From Sphingomonadaceae bacterium (lineage in GTDB: Bacteria; Pseudomonadota; Alphaproteobacteria; Sphingomonadales; Sphingomonadaceae): DNA of 6,981 nucleotides. Below the pieces are notes generated by a model. It made no database searches, had not been told where the DNA came from, and saw only the letters and a list, made by a program, of their open reading frames with translations. A program made the position numbers and the translations under genes. Shown here piece by piece: positions 1 to 5,514 of this stretch; the first letter of the stretch is position 1; each line of letters opens with the position of its first letter. The stretch covers positions 1 through 6,981 of the forward strand of contig CANGBE010000073.1 in assembly GCA_947451875.1 (NCBI GenBank), written 5' to 3'.

Positions 1-886
1 ATCCAACATGGCAAGTAGACGTGTCCACCGGCTGGGCATAGCGCGCAGCCGGTCGATAACGCTGGCAATAGCTTTCAGCGCAAAGATGCGATCCGCCCTT
101 CAGAACCTTTCGGGGAATGTGGGCAGGATCCTTCTTGACGATGCTGCCTCCCCGCGTGCCTCCGCGGGGGTTCGCCGGAATGCAGCACGAGCCTGCCGGT
201 TTCTTCTCGATTTTAGGGAGTGAAAACCAATCATCGGTCCATTCCCAGACATTGCCAATCAGGTCGAACAGGCCATAGCCATTGGCCGGATAGGTGCGGA
301 CAGGCGATGTCCGCAGCCAGCCATCGGCAAGGCTGTTGGCATTCGGGAAACCGCCCTGCCAGTAATTGGCCAGGATTGCCCCTTCAGGCGCCAGCTCATC
401 CCCCCAGGCAAATTCCGAGCCATCGCGCCCGCCACGCGCCGCGAATTCAAATTCAGCCTCAGTTGGCAGTCTTTTGCCGCACCACTTGGCAAAGGCCTCT
501 GCATCGCAGTGAGCGATATGCACCACCGGGTGATCTTCAAGTCCGGCAATCGAACTGCCCGGCCCCAAAGGCGCGCGCCAGTTGGCCCCCAGCCTGAAAT
601 GCCACCAGCTGACTGATGTGAGCGGCACAGGCTGCGACGTGGGTTCGAAAACTAGCGACCCCGGATGCGCCAGATCAGGCAGCATCCCGGGATACCTATT
701 TGGATCCGGCGCAATCTCGGCGAAAGTCACATAGCCCATTTCACCAACAAATCTGGCAAATTCGGCATTAGTTACAGGGACTTCGTCAATCAAAAATGGA
801 TCGACCGCCACGCGCCGCACTGGGGCTTCTTCCGGATAAAAGGCCTCTGATCCCATGGCGAATGTGCCGCCTGGTAGATAGATCAT
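1..886 (-). CDS. Formylglycine-generating enzyme (FGE/SUMF1 family), C-terminus cut by window edge
   Basis: This enzyme oxidises the cysteine of a C-x-P-x-R motif in sulfatases to C-alpha-formylglycine, using oxygen and copper, and so activates them in the cytosol before export. The 295 visible residues begin with the family opening M-x-x-x-P-G-G-T-F-x-M-G-S (residues 1-13). They continue with a typical core: P-V-T-N-A-E-F (37-43), D-H-P-V-V-H (118-123), L-P-T-E-A-E-F-E-F-A-A-R (140-151), G-N-V-W-E-W (211-216) and I-P-R-K-V-L-K-G-G-S (257-266). The active-site pair is Cys269 and Cys274 in L-C-A-E-S-Y-C, matching human Cys336/Cys341, so this should be a true catalytic FGE rather than a cysteine-less paralogue. 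Only some 5-20 residues are probably missing beyond position 1. The start is the ATG at 886-884. An ATG at 891-889 is in another frame and stops after two codons. No clear Shine-Dalgarno is visible, so coupling to the sulfatase four bases upstream is likely. No signal peptide is seen. Confidence 0.93.
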   Translation of the reverse strand, partial: MIYLPGGTFAMGSEAFYPEEAPVRRVAVDPFLIDEVPVTNAEFARFVGEMGYVTFAEIAPDPNRYPGMLPDLAHPGSLVFEPTSQPVPLTSVSWWHFRLGANWRAPLGPGSSIAGLEDHPVVHIAHCDAEAFAKWCGKRLPTEAEFEFAARGGRDGSEFAWGDELAPEGAILANYWQGGFPNANSLADGWLRTSPVRTYPANGYGLFDLIGNVWEWTDDWFSLPKIEKKPAGSCCIPANPRGGTRGGSIVKKDPAHIPRKVLKGGSHLCAESYCQRYRPAARYAQPVDTSTCHVG

Positions 887-890
887 TCCA

Positions 891-3212
891 TCAGTCAAAG
901 TCGACTGAGACATGGGGCACGTCACCCTCAATCTGGCCATGCGGCGTTTGATAGTCGGTCACGGGTACGCCAAGATCGCGGCCAACGTCCAGCGTTTCGC
1001 CACCGCCAGCCGGCATCAGCGTGGCACCAGGCATTTGCCCGCGCGCCAGTTCCAACTCGCCCGAGGACAGCACGACTTCAGCGCCTTTACCAAAGCCAAG
1101 CGATGTCAGGCGCAGCTTCAGATTGCTGCTGCCCTTTGGCAACGCCTTTTCGGCCCTGACCTGCGTGATTTCTGTCGGATCTGTCGAAACGGCAAAGGTA
1201 AAGGCTGGATGGCCCTTGTCGAGGTAGAGGCTCCAGCCGCCAAACCGGCTGCCAAGCGCGATGACCGCGCCCGAGCTGTCTGGCTTGTCCAGCACCAAAT
1301 CGGCATTCACTGTAAACGAACGCCCGAACAGGATCGGTTCGGACAGCGCGGGCAAACTGACATCCTTGCCCCAGAAATCAAAATGCTTGCGGCCCGAACC
1401 GCGAATGGTCGCCAGATCGACTCTGCCGGGGCCAAAGCGGTGATCGAGAGGAAAGACATTGCTGGCTTTTGCCACTTGCTGCCAAAGCGTTTGCATCTCA
1501 GCCAGCTTGGCAGGGTTCTTCGCGGCAAGGTCAGTCGACTGCGAAAAGTCATTGGCAAGATCATAGAGCGCCCAGTCCATCGCCGGGCGATTACCGCGAG
1601 GACCGTTGTCCTGCCATGAAGGCCGGCCATCATCGCCACTGAGGAACCAGCCATCGTGATAGAGACCAACCTTACCGCCAATTTCGAAATACTGTGTGCG
1701 CGGACGGGCGCCATCGCAAGCGGTAAGGCTGGGGAGCAGGCTTTCGCCATCTATCGGCTTTTGCACCGCGCCGAGCACAGTCTTAGGTGCGGGCAGATGA
1801 GCTGCATCCAGGACGGTCGGGGTAATGTCTATCAGATGGCTGAACTGGCCGCAGATGCTACCGGGGCGGGCGATATGCCCCTTCCACGAGAGGATCATGC
1901 CATTGCGCACTCCGCCTAGCATCGAAGCATATTGCTTTACCCAGCGCAGCGGCGTGTTCATCGCCCAGGCCCAGCCAACCGGATAGCTTTCATAAGTCAT
2001 CGGGCCACCAAGCCTGCTGGTATTTGCCTGCATCCAAGCTTCGCTTTCCAGCGGTTTGCGCATACCGCGAAGCTCGTTGATTGTTCCGGGCGGACCAGCT
2101 TCACCGCTTGCTCCGTTGTCGCCCTGAATCACGGCAACGAGCGTGTTGTCGAGCTGGCCCATGCGCTTGAGCTCGTTCAGCACTTTACCCAGCTGTTCGT
2201 CCTGAAAAACGAGCTGCGCGGCGGCGACTTCCATTGTGCCGATGGCGAAAGCTTTCTGGCCCGGCGCAAGCGAATCCCACGCCGGAATTTCCACAGGGCG
2301 GGACGTCAGGCGGGTGCCCTTGGGGATGACGCCTTGCGCAAGCTGGCGCTTCCAAGATTCCTCGCGAAGCTTGTCCCAGCCTTGGTCAAACCGGCCTTTG
2401 AACCGAGCGATATATTCTAGCGGAGCCTGATGCGGCGCGTGGGTTGATCCGGGGGCAAGGTAGATCAGGAATGGCTTGTCCGGCGCACTGGCCTTCTGGT
2501 TGTGGACCCAGCGAATAGCGTCCTCGGCCAACCTCTGATCGAGCAACTTGCCCGCGCCCTCATCGGGATCAACGCGCGCAATACCGCGATAGACATTGGG
2601 CGCATACTGGTCACTATCGCCATTGGGGAAACCGAAGAAGTATTCGAAGCCAAGGTTTGTCGGCCATGCATCAAACGGGCCAGCCTCGCTGCGTTCATTG
2701 CCCGGCACGTTGTGATGCTTGCCAAACATCGCCGTATTATAACCGTTTAGACGCAGCATCTGAGCGATGGTTGCAGTTTCAGGCAGTATCTTTCCGCCGT
2801 AGCCGGGATAGGGTGCAGGAAGATCGGATAGGTAACCCACCCCGGCGTTGTGATGGTTGCGCCCGGTCAGCAAGGCGGCGCGACTTGGCGAGCAGATGCC
2901 GGTGGTGTGAAAGCGGTTGTAACGCTGCCCCTGCGCCGCCAGTTGTTCCATATTGGGCGTTGGCACCGGTCCGCCGAATGCACTCGACATGGCAAAGCCG
3001 ACGTCATCGGACATGAAGAGCAACACATTCGGTGCTCCTTCTGGTGCACGAACAGGTGGCTGCTGAACGGCTTTGGCATCCATCGCGTTTTCAGCCAGCA
3101 CGCCAGCAAATGGTGCGGGAGCAATCGGCAGGATTGAGCGGTCCTGCGCGAAAAGTTGGGCCGAAGGAAGCAGTGCCAGTGCAGCGCAGGCAAGTTTGAA
3201 ACGGGTTTTCAT
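891..3212 (-). CDS. Secreted Cys-type arylsulfatase with C-terminal beta-sandwich-like domain
   Basis: This is a sulfatase (alkaline phosphatase superfamily, arylsulfatase A/AslA-like), 773 residues, that hydrolyses a sulfate ester; the natural substrate cannot be read from the sequence. Residues 1-22 form a Sec-type signal peptide (K/R start, hydrophobic core, likely cut after Ala22), so it should act in the periplasm or outside. Metal and active-site residues are present: Asp69-Asp70, the formylglycine site Cys107 in C-S-P-S-R (codon 2892-2894) followed by A-A-L-L-T-G-R, Lys165 and His167 in G-K-H-H, His258 in T-H-A-P-H, Asp365-Asn366 in G-D-N-G-A-S-G, and a late lysine in S-W-K-G (Lys444). 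The sulfatase core spans about 58-560. Residues about 610-773 form a further domain (G-S-R-F-G-G-W-S-L-Y, L-D-V-G-R-D-L-G) seen in the roughly 770-790-residue bacterial arylsulfatases and probably a lectin-like sandwich. The ATG overlaps the repressor stop (ATGA) and has a GAGGAA ribosome site. The partner FGE follows directly. Confidence 0.95.
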   Translation of the reverse strand: MKTRFKLACAALALLPSAQLFAQDRSILPIAPAPFAGVLAENAMDAKAVQQPPVRAPEGAPNVLLFMSDDVGFAMSSAFGGPVPTPNMEQLAAQGQRYNRFHTTGICSPSRAALLTGRNHHNAGVGYLSDLPAPYPGYGGKILPETATIAQMLRLNGYNTAMFGKHHNVPGNERSEAGPFDAWPTNLGFEYFFGFPNGDSDQYAPNVYRGIARVDPDEGAGKLLDQRLAEDAIRWVHNQKASAPDKPFLIYLAPGSTHAPHQAPLEYIARFKGRFDQGWDKLREESWKRQLAQGVIPKGTRLTSRPVEIPAWDSLAPGQKAFAIGTMEVAAAQLVFQDEQLGKVLNELKRMGQLDNTLVAVIQGDNGASGEAGPPGTINELRGMRKPLESEAWMQANTSRLGGPMTYESYPVGWAWAMNTPLRWVKQYASMLGGVRNGMILSWKGHIARPGSICGQFSHLIDITPTVLDAAHLPAPKTVLGAVQKPIDGESLLPSLTACDGARPRTQYFEIGGKVGLYHDGWFLSGDDGRPSWQDNGPRGNRPAMDWALYDLANDFSQSTDLAAKNPAKLAEMQTLWQQVAKASNVFPLDHRFGPGRVDLATIRGSGRKHFDFWGKDVSLPALSEPILFGRSFTVNADLVLDKPDSSGAVIALGSRFGGWSLYLDKGHPAFTFAVSTDPTEITQVRAEKALPKGSSNLKLRLTSLGFGKGAEVVLSSGELELARGQMPGATLMPAGGGETLDVGRDLGVPVTDYQTPHGQIEGDVPHVSVDFD

Positions 3213-3877
3213 AACAGGGATTCCTCGGCGGTCGGAAGCGCGCTGTACGCCGTGGCGGCCATAGCGATGGCGTGATCGAAGAGCTGTCGAGCCTCGTCAG
3301 CGGAAAGTTCTGGCTCCTGATCGATCACCTGCAAGGCTGACCCAAGCATGGCGAATATCAGGCGCATCCGGAAATTTGCAGTTTGGCGCACCTCTGGAGG
3401 CAACAACGCGGCCATGCGGCTGGTCAGCCCCTCAGTCTGCGGGAAATCACTTCGCACCAGCGCTCGGGCAGCAAGCATGCCAGACCGCTCAAGCCCCAGC
3501 AGGAACCGGGCGTAGCTGTGCTGGCCAGCGGAATCGGTCTGCTCGAACAGTGGTAGGGCAAAGGCGCGGAGGAGTGCGGAAAGGTTGTCACTCCGTCCCG
3601 CGGCATCGAGCTTGCGGACCAGCTCGCTCCGGCGGCGATCGATGGCGGGAAGGCGGTGACGGAATACGGCCTCGATCAGCCCCTCTTTGCTCCCGAAATG
3701 ATATGCCACCACGTTGGTGTTGAGCGCACCAATGGCTGCGCCGATCTGGCGGGTGGAGACAGCCTCTACCCCGGTTTCGGCAAACAGGCGTTCCGCCGCC
3801 TCAATCAGTGCAGAACGGGTGGCCGCCCGCCTGGGGTCATCACGCCTGCGCTCTGTCTGGATTACTGCAATAGTCAC
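3209..3877 (-). CDS. TetR/AcrR-family transcriptional repressor, first gene of the sulfatase operon
   Basis: This is a 222-residue helical regulator of usual TetR length. The N-terminal DNA-binding domain covers about residues 18-65: a helix with A-L-I-E-A-A-E-R-L-F-A-E-T-G, then the helix-turn-helix S-T-R-Q-I-G-A-A-I-G...A-Y-H-F-G-S-K-E-G-L (41-67), the classic Y-H/Y-F-x-S-K-E-x-L ending. The remaining residues should form the ligand-binding and dimer domain, which I cannot match to a ligand. The start is GTG at 3877-3875. An in-frame TAA at 3889-3887 lies four codons upstream, and no ATG, GTG or TTG follows before the helix-turn-helix, so the start is nearly forced. No Shine-Dalgarno is visible. 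The stop overlaps the sulfatase ATG by four bases, so the repressor is probably co-translated with its target genes and likely represses itself, the sulfatase and the FGE. The inducer, perhaps a sulfated compound or its product, is a guess. Confidence 0.93.
   Translation of the reverse strand: MTIAVIQTERRRDDPRRAATRSALIEAAERLFAETGVEAVSTRQIGAAIGALNTNVVAYHFGSKEGLIEAVFRHRLPAIDRRRSELVRKLDAAGRSDNLSALLRAFALPLFEQTDSAGQHSYARFLLGLERSGMLAARALVRSDFPQTEGLTSRMAALLPPEVRQTANFRMRLIFAMLGSALQVIDQEPELSADEARQLFDHAIAMAATAYSALPTAEESLL
3221..3226 (-). promoter_or_regulatory. Ribosome binding site of the sulfatase gene
   Basis: On the minus strand the hexamer GAGGAA ends eight bases before the sulfatase ATG (3212-3210). 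It lies inside the last codons of the repressor gene. It supports the chosen sulfatase start and independent loading of ribosomes in addition to stop-start coupling. Confidence 0.7.
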
Positions 3878-3881
3878 GAAA

Positions 3882-3893
3882 GCATTTTAATGC
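3882..3893. promoter_or_regulatory. Candidate TetR operator: perfect 5-2-5 inverted repeat over the -10 box
   Basis: GCATT and AATGC form perfect arms around a TT spacer. The repeat covers the whole -10 box of the repressor promoter and lies four bases upstream of the GTG codon, where a bound repressor would block RNA polymerase. A second short palindrome, CATATG (3893-3898), abuts it in the spacer. TetR proteins usually bind longer, often imperfect palindromes near their own promoter, so the real operator may be larger than these 12 bases. Binding is inferred from position, not shown. Confidence 0.4.
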
Positions 3894-3913
3894 ATATGAG
3901 TTAAATATGTCAA
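3884..3913 (-). promoter_or_regulatory. Sigma-70-type promoter of the TetR-sulfatase-FGE operon
   Basis: Reading the minus strand, TTGACA (3913-3908) is a perfect -35 box. It is followed by an 18-base spacer and TAAAAT (3889-3884), a 5/6 match to the -10 consensus. Counting six bases on from the -10 places the expected +1 at about 3877, the G of the repressor GTG codon. This fits the absence of a Shine-Dalgarno there. The call rests on motif match and spacing only. Confidence 0.65.
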
Positions 3914-3955
3914 CAACCAGCCAGATGCGAGAATAGTCCGCGCCATTGCGCCTAA

Positions 3956-3975
3956 TTCGTTTCAACTGTAACGAA
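3956..3975. promoter_or_regulatory. Inverted repeat in the ald leader, possible regulator site or small hairpin
   Basis: TTCGTT (3956-3961) and AACGAA (3970-3975) are perfect complementary arms separated by eight bases, ending seven bases before the ald Shine-Dalgarno. The place suits an operator for ald. It could also be a weak hairpin in the mRNA leader. No run of T follows, so it is not a terminator. I see no convincing -10/-35 pair for ald; TTGCGC (3946-3951), 17 bases, TAACGA (3969-3974) is a weak option that would overlap the right arm. Confidence 0.3.
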
Positions 3976-3982
3976 AGGTGCA

Positions 3983-3988
3983 AAGGAG
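3983..3988 (+). promoter_or_regulatory. Ribosome binding site of ald; decides the start
   Basis: AAGGAG, a strong Shine-Dalgarno, lies seven bases before the ATG at 3996. It rules out the in-frame GTG at 3978, which would place the ribosome site inside the coding region and add six residues that alanine dehydrogenases lack. Confidence 0.85.
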
Positions 3989-3995
3989 ATTCCCC

Positions 3996-5111
3996 ATGCT
4001 TGTCGGCACCGTTCGCGAGATCAAGAACCATGAATACCGGGTTGGCCTGACCCCGGAATCCGTACGTGAACTGGTGGCGCACGGGCATGAGGTCTGGGTG
4101 GAGAGCGGCGCCGGACTGGGTATCGGCGCGAGTGATGCGGACTATTCAGAGTCTGGCGGCACGATCAAGGCGGATGCCAAGGCCGTGTTCGATGCCTGCG
4201 AGATGGTGGTCAAAGTGAAGGAACCACAGGCCGGCGAGCGGGCGATGCCGCGAGAGGGGCAGGTGCTTTACACCTATCTCCACCTCGCCCCCGATCCTGA
4301 GCAGACCGCCGATCTGGTGAAGTCTGGTGTCACGGCCATCGCTTACGAAACCGTCACTGGGCCGGGCAATTCGTTGCCGCTGCTGAAACCGATGAGCCAG
4401 GTCGCCGGTCGCATGTCGATCCAGGCGGGAGCCACTGCGCTGCAAAAGGCAACCGGCGGACGCGGGGTGTTGCTCGGCGGGGTTCCGGGGGTGCTGCCGG
4501 GCAAAGTGCTGATCATCGGCGGCGGCGTGGTGGGCTTCAATGCGGCGCAGATGGCGGTGGGCATGGGGGCCGATGTGACCATCCTCGATCGCGATCCCGA
4601 AGTGCTCGAGCGGCTCGACAACCACTTCGAAGGCCGCGCCAAGACGCGCTTTTCGAACCGCGCGACGGTCGCCCAGATGATAACCGAGGCCGAGCTGGTG
4701 ATCGGCGCAGTGCTGGTTCCCGGGGCGGCTGCTCCCCGGCTGGTGACGCGCGAAATGCTGGGCACGATGAAGCCGGGTTCGGTGCTGGTCGATGTTGCCA
4801 TTGATCAAGGCAGCTGCTTTGAAACCAGCCATGCCACCACCCATGACAACCCGACCTACATTGTCGACGGCATCGTCCACTATTGCGTCGCCAACATGCC
4901 CGGCGCGGTGGCGCGGACCAGCACCTATGCGCTGAACAACGTCACCCTGCCGCACGCACTACGGATCGCCGACCTTGGCTGGAAGGAAGCCCTGCGCACC
5001 AATCCGAATCTCGCGGCGGGACTGAATGTCAGCGGTGGCAAGGTGACCTATGAGGCCGTGGCGCGCGAACTGGGCTACGCCTATGTGCCGGTGGCTGAGG
5101 TGCTTGGCTAA
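3996..5111 (+). CDS. ald: Alanine dehydrogenase
   Basis: This enzyme catalyses NAD-dependent interconversion of L-alanine with pyruvate and ammonium (EC 1.4.1.1) in the cytosol, used for alanine catabolism or ammonium assimilation. The product has 371 residues, the standard length. Catalytic and substrate residues fall at family positions: Arg15 in E-Y-R-V-G, Lys75 in K-V-K-E-P, His96 in Y-L-H-L-A and Asp270 in V-A-I-D-Q-G. The N-terminal AlaDH/PNT domain spans about 1-135. The Rossmann NAD domain follows with G-G-G-V-V-G (175-180) and Asp198 at the end of its second strand, an acidic residue that favours NAD over NADP. The C-terminal segment keeps the N-M-P-G-A-V family signature (300-305). 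The gene is monocistronic as far as seen: it diverges from the TetR gene, and its TAA stop interlocks with the stop of the convergent thioesterase gene. Lrp-type control is common for ald elsewhere, but no such regulator is in this window. Confidence 0.97.
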   Translation: MLVGTVREIKNHEYRVGLTPESVRELVAHGHEVWVESGAGLGIGASDADYSESGGTIKADAKAVFDACEMVVKVKEPQAGERAMPREGQVLYTYLHLAPDPEQTADLVKSGVTAIAYETVTGPGNSLPLLKPMSQVAGRMSIQAGATALQKATGGRGVLLGGVPGVLPGKVLIIGGGVVGFNAAQMAVGMGADVTILDRDPEVLERLDNHFEGRAKTRFSNRATVAQMITEAELVIGAVLVPGAAAPRLVTREMLGTMKPGSVLVDVAIDQGSCFETSHATTHDNPTYIVDGIVHYCVANMPGAVARTSTYALNNVTLPHALRIADLGWKEALRTNPNLAAGLNVSGGKVTYEAVARELGYAYVPVAEVLG

Positions 5112-5514
5112 CCTTCGGGGAAAGGGCCGAACGGCGCGGCTACCTCTTCGGGAACCCTGTTCAACCGCCCGCTCGCCTTGTCGATCATCGCCCAGGTTGA
5201 GCGCGCCGAAACGATCACCTTGCCGCAGCATTGCTGAATTCGACACAACGATCGAACCGCGCGCCAGTGGGGCCATTGGGGATGAAGGTTTCGGCCGTCA
5301 CACTCTCGCCTTCGGCAATATTGCCGCGATAGTCGATCTCGTGGCGGGTCACGACCCAGATGTACTTGGCCTGATGCTCTGGCAAAGCATCCGCTTCCCA
5401 GTGCGCCGAAGACATCGCCTCCATCCACTGCACCCAGACGGCATTGTTGACATGGCCGAGCACGTCGATGTGCTCGGGCAGCGCGATGAAGGTGAGCTTG
5501 TGGCGGTTACTCAT
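5108..5514 (-). pseudogene. Acyl-CoA thioesterase (4HBT hotdog family), frameshifted
   Basis: The first frame encodes M-S-N-R-H...E-H-I-D-V-L-G-H-V-N-N...W-M-E-A-M, the 4HBT signature. Asp17 is the likely catalytic acid and H-V-N-N follows at 21-24. Such enzymes hydrolyse acyl-CoA thioesters in the cytosol; the substrate is unknown. The frame runs to F-S-N-A-A and then hits TGA at 5217-5215, leaving 99 residues. The adjacent frame continues at once with G-K-V-I-V-S-A...S-T-W-A-M-I-D...R-V-P-E-E-V, the normal family ending, and stops with TAG at 5110-5108. One missing base, perhaps a G in a GGG run near 5222-5226, explains it. Restored, the protein would be 135 residues, a usual length. The break is late, so it may be a recent mutation or a sequencing error. 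The ATG overlaps the end of the peptidase gene by eight bases, which implies an operon with translational coupling; no Shine-Dalgarno is clear. Confidence 0.82.

Noticed and set aside
220..597. Open frame on the plus strand, and another minus-strand frame at 259-549
   Set aside because: Both overlap the FGE coding region, whose frame is continuous from 886 to the window edge with conserved motifs.
912..1619. Long open frame (235 codons) on the plus strand
   Set aside because: It is antisense to the sulfatase gene, has no recognisable domain and no good ribosome site. Such frames are common opposite GC-rich genes.
3177..3212. Lipoprotein signal at sulfatase Cys9
   Set aside because: The residues before Cys9 (K-L-A) do not make a lipobox and the hydrophobic core follows the cysteine rather than preceding it. 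An ordinary Sec signal peptide fits better.
3874..3885. Three-codon reading frame (ATG CTT TCG TGA) overlapping the repressor GTG
   Set aside because: It sits in the -10 region and would lie upstream of the predicted transcript start, so it is probably not transcribed. It would matter only if the mRNA starts further upstream.
3978..3980. GTG as a longer start for ald
   Set aside because: It lies upstream of the strong AAGGAG site at 3983-3988, and the ATG at 3996 puts Arg15, Lys75, His96 and Asp270 at canonical numbers.
4146..4955. Long open frame (269 codons) on the minus strand
   Set aside because: It is antisense to ald, which has every catalytic residue. The His/Arg-rich translation shows no domain.
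5112..5131. Possible hairpins after ald (TTCGG...CCGAA; CCTT...AAGG)
   Set aside because: The stems are short, mutually exclusive, lie within thioesterase coding sequence and have no T tract, so they are not supported as a terminator.
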